Source of the DNA: Magnolia sinica
Taxonomy: Eukaryota > Streptophyta > Magnoliopsida > Magnoliales > Magnoliaceae
NCBI RefSeq assembly: GCF_029962835.1
Contig: NC_080578.1
Span: 55,793,001 to 55,857,000 of the forward strand
Direction of reading: 5' to 3'
DNA: 64,000 nt
The position numbers and the translations under genes are program-made. The stretch's first letter is position 1. Each line of letters begins with the position of its first letter. Below the pieces are notes generated by a model. That model was not told the origin of the DNA. It searched no databases and was given only the letters and a program-made list of their open reading frames with translations. Shown here piece after piece: positions 34,808 to 45,805 of this stretch.

Positions 34808-34928
34808 GATTATAGGGGTCGATTGTCGAGGCCGATTTCGATTCTATAGGTTGATTCCGATTGTTGAGACCGATTCCGATTATCGAGGCTGATTCCGATT
34901 ATCGAGGCCGATTCCGATTGTCGAGGCC
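34808..34928. repeat. Short tandem repeat, GAGGCCGATTCCGATT
   Basis: Six or so copies of a roughly 21-bp unit (GAGGCCGATTCCGATTATC with variation), in the solo LTR. Not seen at the matching place of the GY-B LTR. Confidence 0.65.
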
Positions 34929-36606
34929 AATTTTCAATGCTGATTATTGGTGCCAGTACTTATTATGAGTATGTGACAGCATAATATCATGATACATGCC
35001 CATATGCATCATCTGCATGTTTGTTATGAGTTATGGTTCACCATTACATATGTCATTGGGCAGGTTATTATGGGACTCCCTAATAAGCGAAGTTGCCCCA
35101 CACGAGTGCTCAATATGCGCATGATTGATGCATGGATGGATTGTGTGACTCATGCATCTTGCATTATATGATGTATGCCCTAGCGACATTAGGGTCGTAG
35201 CCTCCATACGCATGTTGTGGATGGCCATATGGGACACCAAAAATGTTTGGTTTGAGCATATGGGCACTTTGGATGTCCGTGGGTGAAAGTACCTAAACTC
35301 TCATGGCTAGGGAATGCTCCAACATTTAGACCGAGTGGATATACATGAGCGCCCGATTACCGAATACCTGTAGGTCGCGTCTCCCACTCTGTCATGGTCG
35401 GTTAGAAGGGGGTGTGGCCTTATCTGTCAGATTTATAGTGGGCAAAACTAGGCTGAGTCTGACCAGCTCATAAATGGGTCTGCTATTGATGTGTCGTGTA
35501 GATATTAGCTGACTACTGGCCAGGCAGATAGTGAGGTCTCTTCCACTTACCTTGTTACGTGCGATGGGGCAGCAATCTGGTTTGGAGTGTACTAGACCCC
35601 GGTGATGATCCCATAGATGTATGGTACTAATGCGTGGACTTATTGTGTAGGAGTTGTATACTCATTCATTCACTCATTATCAACTCGGGCTAGTTGTGCG
35701 TAACTAATTATTGTGTACCTTCACGTGGTCAGGATTTCAGTTGGGCGCGTGACTAACCTGAGATCAGGAGCCTTCCACTTTCAGTTTGTCTATCCAAATT
35801 TAGGTATGTGACTAGTTTGGAAAGAAGTCTCTTATGATATACCCCATAGCTTACGATACTATGTACTATGATCCTGACTTCACTCCAACTTGGTCATTTC
35901 ATTCGCACTGCATATTGCATTGCATCCTCGGTATCTGATATTTGGCTCACTATGTCTCCGATTTCATAGCTAATATATACAGCTTCCTCAGTATATGATA
36001 TTGACTTATTATGTTTTTTTTTACATCACATAGCCTTGATATGGTCGCTAGCATTCATGCCTTGCATCGCATAACCTTGGTACTGCTGATAGCATTCATG
36101 GACTTACCAGTATGTTTCCGTTTACTCTGATATCTTATGATTCATGACCTTGCAAGTATTTTCAATGTTGTATGATTTATGGCATTATATTTGTGTTCTT
36201 GGCACTTATCTTGCGCACACACTTTCACCACCCTCTAAGCTTTTCATAAGCTTATACACAGTAGATGCGTACAGGTGGCATTAGGTCACAACAGCATTAA
36301 ACTTGGAGCGTGCAGTGGACTTATGGAGCTTTGACTTCGATATATGCATTTCTCTTTTAGCATTGTATTCAACTATTTATATTAGTAGATATGTGATGAT
36401 GATGTTGACTTTGTAATTTGGGTAAACCAGTGGTTATGCTTCTTATGAGACAAATGTACGTTGAAAAATCCTCCTTATAGGATCCCAGGATTAAAACTTG
36501 GCGTATGGGTGCTGGGAGCTGAGAATGGGGTACTATAGAGGCTGTCAGCACTAGATTCGGCGATCGAGATTCTTGTGAGTCCGATTTCTGGGTTTGGGGG
36601 GTGACA
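34929..36606 (+). repeat. 3' part of the solo LTR
   Basis: No gene. Matches 58500-59732 of the GY-B LTR and, in reverse, 63538-64000. The motif CACCCTCTAAGCTTTTC...AAGCTTAT and the final TTGGGGGGTGACA are shared by all three. Confidence 0.7.
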
Positions 36607-37110
36607 ACATTTCTGTGTCCGAGTATGAGGCACATTTCATCGCGCTGTCGAGGTTCGCGATGTATCTTGTCAATGATGAGGAGCGGAAGGCCCACCATTT
36701 TGAGAACGAGTTGCGCTCTGGCCTCAGGAGCCGTGTTGTCAGACACATGCTTCCAACATTTGAGCAGGGAGTGTAGAGGGCCTAGATATATGAGGTGATT
36801 TGGGCTGATTCGCAGAAGGTTTGTGACTGAAGAGGAAGGCGCCCTCTAGTAGCTCCCAATAGCAGCAACATCATCCTCATCAGGGATGCATGACCTACCC
36901 AGCATTCCGAGCACCAGTGGCACCCCCAGCACCACCTTTGGGATTGTTCCCAGGTGCTTGCTTTAGATGCGGTAGGACAAGACATCGTAGGCATGAGTGT
37001 CCCCATCTGTAGCAGTAGTAACCAAGGGTATCGTATCCACCTCCACATTAGTAATAGCGACTGCAGCACCAGCCTCGAGACCTCCCCCTCAACAGTAGAG
37101 GTATCAGGTC
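36607..37110 (+). pseudogene. gag: GY-B gag, C-terminal part with zinc knuckle
   Basis: SVSEYEAHFIALSRFAMYLV and HHFENELRSGLRSRVV (36612-36776) complete the gag core. After frame breaks a complete CX2CX4HX4C zinc knuckle (CFRCGRTRHRRHEC) is readable at 36959-37000. Confidence 0.75.
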
Positions 37111-37744
37111 AAGACGCCACGGCGGTAACAGTAGAGACCTCAGAGGGGACATGCACCTCCCCAGCAGGCCTATGGCAGATTTTATGCCGCCCAGGAGGAC
37201 CCTCAGTCATCTGGAGGGGTCGCTGAGGGTACTCTCCATATTTCTGCATGCATAACTTGTGTATTATTTGACTCCGGTGCATCGCATTACTTTGTGGTTG
37301 AGGATTTCTGCCAATCGATTGGTTTGCTGTTAGAGTCTGCTCGTGAGGGTTTGTCGGTATTGATGCCCTTGGGGAAGATTGTAGTGTTGGGCCGATTTTG
37401 CTCATCTTGCCTCATTCTGGTTGGGGATATCTTTTAGCCTGTCGATCTGTTTGCATTGCCGATGTCCTAGTTGACGTCATCCTAGGCATGGATTGTCTCG
37501 CTGAGTACCACGCCATATTGGATTGCTCCACTAGGACAGCCATGTTCTTTATACCTGGCGTGCTGCAATTTTAGTATGTAACCGAGCCCAGAGGAGAGCA
37601 GCTTTCCTGCCTGTTATCATGTGTCATTGAGGAGTCAATTGTTATGTGTATTGACCAGCTGCCGGTCGTTTGTAGTTTTCCTGATGTGTTCCACGAGATT
37701 TCGGGTTTACCACATCGCCGGCCACAGAGTTTCAGATTGATCTC
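37111..37744 (+). pseudogene. pol: GY-B protease, decayed
   Basis: CVLFDSGASHYFV near 37257-37300 is a retroviral-type aspartic protease active site with DSGA intact. The end of the domain (LAEYHAILDCSTRTAMF, about 37497-37550) is also readable. Stops and frame changes separate the two. Confidence 0.72.
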
Positions 37745-39030
37745 GTGCCCGACATCGTGCCTATTTCGAAGGCCCTGTATCGTATGGCACCCTTGGAGTT
37801 GTGGGAACTGCAGAAGCAGTCGAACGAGTTATGCGAGTTAAGATTTATCTGTCCGAGCAGTTCACTGTGGGGACCGCCGATAGTCTTTGTGAAGAAGAAG
37901 GATGGCTCGTTGAGGCTTTGCATGGATTACCACGAGCTCAACAAGGTTACGATTAAGAACAAGTACCCGCTCCCCAGGATTGATGATTTATTTGATCAGC
38001 TGCAGGAGGCACAGTTCTTTTTGAAGATAGACTTGTGGTCCAGTTATCATCAGGTTCGGGTCCAAGAGGAGGATATCCTGAAGACAGCCTTCAGGACGTG
38101 CTATGATCATTTTAAGTTCCAGGTCATGTCCTTCGGGCTGACCAATGTGCCCACAGTATTTATGCAGTTGATTAATGAGGTCTTTTGTCCATATCTTGAT
38201 CAGTTTGTTGTGGTGTTCATCGACGATATTCTGATATATTCGAAGACCCGTGAGGAGCAGAAGCAGCATCTGGAGATTACCTTACAGACCCTCCACGTAC
38301 ATCAGCTATATGCAAAGCCGGAGAAGTATGAGTTCAGGTAAGAGGAGGTGAAGTTCCTCGGTCACGTGGTGACGAGAGACGGAGTCACAGTGGACCCCTC
38401 GAAGATTGGTGCCGTGCGTTAGTGGGGTCAGCCCATGAATGCTTCCGAGATTCACAATTTTCTTGGTTTGATGGGCTATTATCGCCATTTCATTAAGGGC
38501 TTCTCCTGTATTACAGCGCTGTTGACCAGGTTGACTCGGAAGGGCATTGAGTTTGTTTGGAGCGACGCATGTGAGTAGGCATTTGTAGAGCCGAAGGACC
38601 GTCTGACGTCCACACCTGTCATAACTCTTCCCTTTAGGAGTGATGGATTTGTGGTTTTTATCGATGTCTCGCATATTGGTTTGGGTGTCATCCTGATGCA
38701 GTACGGGAAACCGGTGGCCTTCGCATCTCTCCAGCTAAAGGTCCATGAGCAGAACTACCCCACGTATGATCTGGAGTTGGCTGTCGTTGTCTTCGCACTG
38801 AAGGGTGGAGGCACTATCTTTATGGGGTTAGGTTCGAGCTCTTCTCTGACCACGAGAGCATAAAGTATCTCTTCTGGCAGTCTGAGTTGAATATGAGGTA
38901 GAGGCACTGGATGGAGCTCCTGAAGGACTACGATTTCGATCTTCAGTACTACCGTGGCAAGGCAAACGTGGTGGCGAATGCTCTTAGCAATAAGCCACGG
39001 GGCATGGTGGCACATATGATGGTCCAAGAG
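37745..39030 (+). pseudogene. pol: GY-B reverse transcriptase and RNase H
   Basis: A 198-codon open segment (37745-38341) covers most of [35 protein letters not shown] and catalytic FIDD (residues 158-161). After a TAA the connection domain follows (FLGHVVTRDGV, LMGYYRHFIKGF) with further TAGs near 38420 and 38577. RNase H has [16 protein letters not shown] and ends near NVVANALSNK, with a TAG in ELNMR-RHWMELLK at about 38898. In several RNase H positions where relatives have Asp, the sequence is altered (for example FIDVSH). Confidence 0.82.
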
Positions 39031-40340
39031 TGAAGGATGCTCGAGGATATAGCAGAGTATTACTTCGAGTTTGGTCTGCAGTCTACTATCGTTCAGCTAT
39101 CGAGCATGTCGATTCAACCCTCTCTTATCGCAAGGGTGAATGAGTCTCAGTAGGCAGACAAGTCATTACAAGGTTATCGAGTAGAGGACGCATCCGAGGA
39201 GCAGGTAGATTGGCATATTGGTTCTAATGGTGGACTCCATTTCATAGGACGATTGTGTGTCCCGGACATTCCAGAGTTGCGCAGAGATTTGATGACCGAG
39301 GCACACCGATCGAGGTTTACTATCCACCTAGGCTCTACGAAGATATACTGCGACATGAGGAAGAGGTATTTTTGGGCGGGAATGAAGTGTTAGATTACCA
39401 GTTTTGTGGCTGAGTGACATGTGCCAGCGTGTTAAGGCCAATCATCAGAGACCCCCAGTTCCATTGCAGCCGTTGAGCATCCCATTGTGAAAGTGATAGC
39501 ACGTATCCACCAATTTTATCATGGTCTTGCCGAGGACTCAGTGCGGTCATGACGCCATCTGGGTTGTCGTTGATCAACTGAAGAAGTCGACACATTTTCT
39601 TGTGATTCGTGTGACCTAGCCTTTAGACCGGCTTGCCAGATTATTCATCGAGGAGATTGTGAGACTTCACGACATTCCAATTTCGATCGTTTCTGACCGA
39701 GACCCAAGGTTCACGTCTTAGTTTTGGAGGAGCTTTTAGAAAGTAATGGGATCTGTTTTACAACTTAGCACCGCGTATCATCCGCAGACCGATGGGCAGA
39801 CTGAGAGGGTCAACCAGATCCTTGAGGATATGCTTCAGGCCTATGTGATTGACTTCTCGGGTAGTTGGGATGAGCACCTGCCATTGGCTGAGTTCGCGTA
39901 CAACAACAGTTATTAGGCGACCATTGGCATGGCTCCTTTCGAGGCATTATATGGCAGAGCGTGCAGATCATTGAGTTAGACCGAGGTTGGGGAGGAGCAT
40001 CTCCTAGGTCTCGACCTTGTGCAAAGACATTAGAGGCCATCGATATCTTTAGACAGAGGATGCGCGCAACTTAGAGCCGGTAGAATAGTTTTGTTGATCG
40101 TCGGCGTCGACCCTTGGAGTTTATCGTTGGAGACCATGTGTATCTCAAGATCTCTCCCATGAAAGGTGTAGTTCCTTTTAGAGCGAAGGGCAAGCTTGCC
40201 CCAAGATTCATAAGACCTTTCGAGATCACCGGGCCATTGGCACTGTGGCATATCAGTTTGCTTTGTCATCTCAGTTGTCTGACATCTATAACATTTTTCA
40301 TGTATCTATGTTACGGAATTGTGGGTCAGACATTGTTTCT
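39031..40340 (+). pseudogene. pol: GY-B integrase, decayed
   Basis: Zinc-binding part at about 39300-39430 (TIHLGSTKIYCDMRKRYFWAGM, then a broken HVCQ), catalytic core at 39540-39960 with [31 protein letters not shown] and GMAPFEALYGRACRS, then GDHVYLKISPMKG at 40125. The second Asp and the catalytic Glu (GQTE) are present. At least eight in-frame TAG codons interrupt it, at places where the relative GY-A mostly has Gln or Trp. Confidence 0.78.
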
Positions 40341-40546
40341 GTCATTGATTGACAGCTATTAGAGGTTCGTGAGGATGCTTCTTACATTGAGCAGCTAATT
40401 CGTATCTTTGATCGGAAGGAGCAGGTCCTCCGGACCGAGGTCATTCCCTTGGTGAAGGTGCAGTGGGGTCATCATACCGTAGATGAGGCATCTTGAGAGC
40501 ACGAGGCTGAGACCCGCGAGCGCTATCCCCATCTCTTTAATGTTTG
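40341..40546 (+). pseudogene. GY-B chromodomain
   Basis: LIRIFDRKEQVLRTEVIPLV followed by KVQWGHH and EAETRERYPHLF. This is the C-terminal chromodomain typical of Del/Tekay chromoviruses, also seen in GY-A at 53090-53250. A TGA replaces the codon before EHEAET. Chromodomains of this type are thought to guide integration to heterochromatin. Confidence 0.75.
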
Positions 40547-40652
40547 ATTGTATTCTGTATCATTTCTAATTATATATGATGTTATGTTTCCTTTTCCCTT
40601 ATGAGTTATGTTTAATTGCGTGATAATGTAAATTTCGAGGATGAAATTTTTA

Positions 40653-40667
40653 TTAGGAGGAGAGATC
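40653..40667 (+). other. Polypurine tract of GY-B
   Basis: TTAGGAGGAGAGATC directly before the TGTAAGG of the LTR; compare TTTAGGAGGGTAGAC before the GY-A LTR. Confidence 0.7.
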
Positions 40668-41649
40668 TGTAAGGCCTGTATCCTAGTCAGTACCATCCTT
40701 AGATTTCCATAATCCTTCTCGTCGAATTCCAGTGACTGACAATCTATAATCGGCATTTACGTACGACCTTAAGTCATATCCCGTAGATCTGAGTCGACTC
40801 GACCCGAGACTTGTACCATTACGAATGCACCGTCGCCGCGGTTCCAATGCCGCGTCTTGCGCACCGATGCGATACCCTTGCTAAGAGTTGTGGGCCTGCG
40901 TTTAATTCGAGGAAACGCCGAGCATTGCAAATCCTGAGAGAATCTCTACAACCCATCACATCAATCAATCAATCACAAGTCAAGTACACATCACATCACA
41001 ACCCATGCTTTCTTTCTCCCCAAGAAAAACAACCCTCCCCAAAGTTAACCCTCTTGTCACTCACACCCATCACTCCACCCATCACCCATCACCTCTCTCT
41101 TACAACCACCCCCTCTCTCTCTCTCATTCTCTACCCATTCCCCAAGCAACTCAAAGAGAGAGCCAACATCCAAGCATTCCTAGGAGAAAAAATAACCAAT
41201 GTGTGTGGCCCACTCCCTACCCCAAAACTCTCAATCCAACACATTTTGTCATTTTCTACCGTTAAAAGTTGAGCTTAAGAGCTAAGGAAGCCAAGGAACA
41301 AAGAAGATTAGCAATTGGTGGGTGATTTGTAGGATTAAATTGTGTTTTTTATGTTGGGCCAAGTGGGGCCTACTAATCGATGGTATGGATCTTGCTTTGG
41401 AGCCTTGGTGTGGCCGATGGCCCACAATGATTTATATGTTCGTCTCATGATGGGGCCATTCTCCATGGATCCCATCATGATGTTTATTTTCCCATTCTGA
41501 AAAGGTCATCTAGACCTTGAATTTTTGGTGGAAAAGGGATCTCTGCCATTGATTTTGATTGGTGGACCCACATGTAATGGGACCCACTTAATGAACGTCT
41601 TGTATTGCATGGAAGGGAGGGTTCATAGTGGCGGAACCCTCCATCGCAC

Positions 41650-41652
<3 letters not shown>

Positions 41653-41687
<35 letters not shown>
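41653..41687. repeat. (TC)n microsatellite
   Basis: About 17 uninterrupted TC units. Confidence 0.95.
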
Positions 41688-41691
<4 letters not shown>

Positions 41692-41995
41692 TGGTTTGAT
41701 GGCCCACCATTAATATTGTATGATGATCCACGTCGTCCAACCAAGTGGGACGCATCCACTGTCCAAGAGAGGCCCACTTTATTGTCCACCTTGCTGCCCA
41801 TTTGGGCAGGCCCTGTTAGAAGGGAAAATACAAATAACAGCTTGATCCAAACATGTGTGGCCCACCACATGGGACCATCATGATGCACGTGATTTATCCA
41901 CACTGTCTAGCCTCTTGGATGGTGTGACCCACCTCAATGTATGTATCCAGCATCCAAGCCGTCTGTCCAGCGCACTAGGACGCTGGAGTAGGACA

Positions 41996-41998
<3 letters not shown>

Positions 41999-42035
<37 letters not shown>
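41999..42035. repeat. (AT)n microsatellite
   Basis: About 18 uninterrupted AT units. Confidence 0.95.
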
Positions 42036-42038
<3 letters not shown>

Positions 42039-44300
42039 GATTTATGTATGGCTTTCACCACCATCCAGCAATGGACAGTGGGGCCACTGATGTATGTGTT
42101 TGTCCTCACCATCCATTTGGACGGTGGGATATGCCACGATGCACGTGTTTCATCTATGTCGTCCAGTTCATGGACGTGGGACCCACCTTCCCTTACGTGT
42201 TGTATCCAAACCGTATATGTGTGGGTCCTACCATGATGCATGTGTTGTATCCTCACCGTCCAATCTCTGGACGATGGGAAGAAGATTGACTGGAATAACT
42301 CCACCAGCTATATACCTGTTGTATTGACGTAAGCAAGTTCTATGGGCCTGATCTTGAGGTATGTGTTGCATCCAAAACGTCCACCTCTGCAGTGGACCCC
42401 ACAATGATATATGTATTTTAACCTAGCCATCCATCTAGATGGTGGGGACCTCCAGCCGCACAGTTGTTGGACTAATGTCAGCAAGCTCTGTGGGTCCCAC
42501 GTAGCATGCAGCTGCTGCATTGATGTTAGCAGGTCTGTGGATCTGATTTGAGGTATGTGTTATATCCCAATCGTCCATCTGGACATGGGACCCACATGTC
42601 ACACGTGTGGTGTCCACACCGTCTAGCTGGGACGGTGGGACCCACCATGATATGTGTGTTATATCCAAACCATCCATCCACTTTGCGAGCTTGTCTTAGG
42701 GCTTGAGACGAGAAATAAGACAGATTTATCTATCAGGTGGACCACACTGTAAAAATCAGTGGAGGATTGAACGTCTATCATTGAAACCGTTTGGGGTCAC
42801 AGAAGTTTTGGATTAATATTAAGTTTGTTTTTCCTCTTAATTCAGGTCTTTATGACCTGATGAACAGATTAGATGGAAGATAAACATTAAGGTGGGCCAA
42901 TTGGAATTGTTAACAGCGAAAATCATTATCTCCACTGCTATATGTGCTAAGGTCTAGATGATCTTTCGATATGATTCATTTTTTTGGGCAACGCACTAAA
43001 ATGATCTCTAAAAATACATAAATGGTGTAGATAGTCCAGCTACAACGATGGGTCCCACTTGATGTATATGAGGCCCATGTGATGCGGCCCACTTGATGTA
43101 TATGGGGCCCATTGTTGCGGCCCATTGTGATGTATATTAGGCCCATGTGAGAGGCCCATTGTGATTGTTTATGAGGCCCATTGTATGTGTGAGGCCCACC
43201 ATGATTTATGTGCTATATACACACTGTTTATCTATTTTTGGGCCGTGGGCCCCACCGCCTTATGTAAGCCCACCATGTATGAGTGATGGGCATGCACTGT
43301 CCATCCATTTCCTAGATAGTCGGAGGGCCAAGGGCCCCATTATGATTATGATTCCAATTTTCAAATGGACCACACCTTAGACAATGATGGTTAATGTAAC
43401 ACCCCGTACCTTCAATACACGGGTGTTACCTTTTAAACCCACACTAAACTAAAAATTACTTGGGTTAACCAAAACGTGAACTCGACATATGCAGGATGGG
43501 GATTCCCGTCGACATTAGAGCCATCCATCAGGGTCTCAAGGAGCCAGAATACTCCTTATGACAATCAGGAAGGTGAGACCACTCGAACACTCAAAGTTGA
43601 AGCCATTATGCTAGTTAATTCTGGTGCAACACACTTGTCACTAACACTTTAGAATTTGTTAGCTACAAACGAAGCCTTCATCATAACTAATACCTTATAT
43701 TAACTGTTGAAAAAGTTTGTCAGGCCCACCTAATCGGTGGATCACGACCTATGGGCCAATGGTGGCCCAAGGATATATGTAACGGGCCACCCAGGACTCA
43801 CTATCAACCCAAAGTGAACCAGGATCCCTGGGTACTGTCCCCCAATGCAAATGAACGGAGTAGATCATGGTAATCACATTTCAGTGGACCCCTACACAAT
43901 GCATGTACACAAAGGGTGCTTGGGCACTAGGTGTACTAAACCCAATGCTCGATCAAACTAGCTCTGACCGAGCATTTCGTAAATATCTTCCCGCCCTTCC
44001 TCTCTCTGTTTCAAACTGACCCACTTCAAACCTATAAGTGGGCCACCACAATCATTTTTCGAGCATTCCAAATCGTTCAAATCCTTCATGGGACCCACAC
44101 GATCAAAACGGTATAGCCATTTGATCACTTGTAAATGGACGAAGGAGATTGAATGCCACCGTCCAATCCGTGCCAAAAACCACCCGACCCGAGCCTGTGG
44201 TAGAAGGGAGAAAAAGAACCGCCCTTCCTCTTTAAGAAGGATGAATCTTAGCCATCCGTTGGGGAAACAATCCCAACCGTTCCCTCTCTCTCACTCCCTC

Positions 44301-44306
44301 TATAAG
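44301..44306 (+). promoter_or_regulatory. TATA-like box in GY-A LTR
   Basis: CTCTATAAGATGGG just after a CT-rich stretch and before a purine-rich AGAGAGGAAGAAAGAGAG run. The other LTR has it at 54196. Best promoter candidate in the LTR, by position only. Confidence 0.45.
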
Positions 44307-44469
44307 ATGGGCCCTGTAGCCCTAGGAAATTCGTATCAAGAGAGGAAGAAAGAGAGAGTGTAAGAGAAAGAAAAACAGAGAGCTGTTCTCTCCTCCACAG
44401 GTGACCATTTCTCCTTCCATTTCTTTCTTTCTGTTTCAGTTAGGTTGAGGCCACAGTGATGGTTGTATT

Positions 44470-45010
44470 AGGATGAAGGATGGCCAATCAATGGCCATGC
44501 TTTCGGATAGAAAGCAGACCGGCAAATACCCTTGTGTTGATTAAGTGGTCCATTTCAAGCCTCTGTTTAGAGCTGGAACTGACCAAATGATGGTCGGGTC
44601 TCAGGCAAACACCAGGCCTAAATGTGGCCATAGATGGGTTGAAAGCCAGCCAAGTAATGGCTATGTTCACACCTAACGCAAAGCATTTAAGTAGGTCCCT
44701 GTTTTTAGGCCAGAACAGAGCCAACCCATGGCCTTGTTTCCGGTCTAAAACTGAGTCGATCAGTGGCTCTGTTCCAAGCTGGAAACCGACCCATTTGCAG
44801 CACCTGATTCAGGCTAAGACCCGGCCAAACAATGGCTGAGCGTCGGTCCAAAAATCAAGAGAAATGAAGCTCTGTTTTGAGCCAGAATAAACAGCCAAAC
44901 AATGGCCGGGATTTGGACTGAAAACCAACCCAACTGAAGCTCTGTTTTAAGCTGAATATGGGTCAAACAATGGCCAGTGTTCTAAGCTAAAATGATGGCC
45001 AAACATGGCC
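44470..45010. repeat. Degenerate repeat with AACAATGGCC in GY-A LTR
   Basis: About nine imperfect units of roughly 50-65 bp containing (A/C)AA(A/T)(C/G)AATGGCC and GCTCTGTTTTGAGC-like parts. Same in the second LTR (54365-54905). Related units differ so much that only the short core is constant. Confidence 0.65.
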
Positions 45011-45714
45011 CTGCATGAAGGCTACCTGACTCAGCTTCGACGGCAGGAAGATGGGTCGACACCATGCCAATCCATGACTAGGAAGATGACCCCGAACTAG
45101 GCCGCAAACAGACCTTCATGCACTGGAAACGTGCCTCAGTCGGCCTTGCTGAAGGCAGTGCATGGAGTCACGTAGGCTCCTTTTTCGGTGAACTGTACGC
45201 AGCAGATGGGCGCACCATCAGGTAGTCTCAGTGGGCTACACCGTATGAACGGTTGGGACATGAATGGGTCCCAAGAATCCAGCTGCAATGAGTCCAGGAA
45301 ACAAGTTCCACCAGCGCATGCATGAGGGCTGTTTTCACGTCTAAAACTGATGGACTATGGACTGTCTGGCGCTGGGCCCTGCATAAATGCAGGTGGGCTG
45401 CTAATGGCCCCTACATAAATGCAGGTGGGCCTCACCCACATGTCAGTGGGTTGCATCGACCAGGGGCCCTATGCTGACCATAGGCCCCACCAACGTACTG
45501 GTGGGTTGCACTGACTGTGGGCCAACTATGTTGGACCGTCCATCAGGGACTTTGCGTCCGAATGAGAATCCTGGGCCGGACGTCCTTTAGTGATGTCCAG
45601 GACTGGGACGTGTTCCTTCCCTTTCCTTTCTTTTGTTTCCTGTTCTTTTCTTTTGTTTTATATAGAAAAAAATGTATAAATAAAAAATGGTACGTATAGT
45701 ATGAATATACATTA

Positions 45715-45805
45715 CACAGATACGTGGTGGACCCTGGGATCCACCTATGAAGTGAAATACACAGATACATGGTGGGCCCTGGGATCCACCTATGAAGTGA
45801 AATAC
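45715..45805. repeat. 45-bp tandem duplication in GY-A LTR
   Basis: Two copies of a 45-bp unit with GATACGTGGTGGGCCCTGGG and ATGAAGTGAAAT. Both LTRs have two copies (second set about 55609-55699), so the duplication is older than this insertion. Confidence 0.85.

Larger units (their letters stand above)
31585..36606 (+). mobile_element. Solo LTR of a gypsy element (5.0 kb)
   Basis: Starts TGTAAGACTCG and ends GGGGGGTGACA. Its first 230 bp and last 160 bp match the two ends of the GY-B 3' LTR (40668 and 59732), so it is an LTR of the same superfamily. It has no gag-pol, PBS or second LTR. It is flanked by ACATG (31580-31584) and ACATT (36607-36611), a target duplication with one later change: removing the insert rejoins the gag frame. 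Such a solo LTR normally arises by recombination between the two LTRs of a full element. Confidence 0.85.
40668..43394 (+). repeat. GY-B 3' LTR, first part
   Basis: Starts TGTAAGGCCTG. It parallels the solo LTR at 31585. Contains a (TC)n run at 41653-41687, an (AT)n run at 41999-42035, GTGGGCCCCACC repeats at 41340-43380 and ends at the GTTAA target site of GY-A. It continues at 58175. No genes; the open frames here are chance. Confidence 0.78.
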
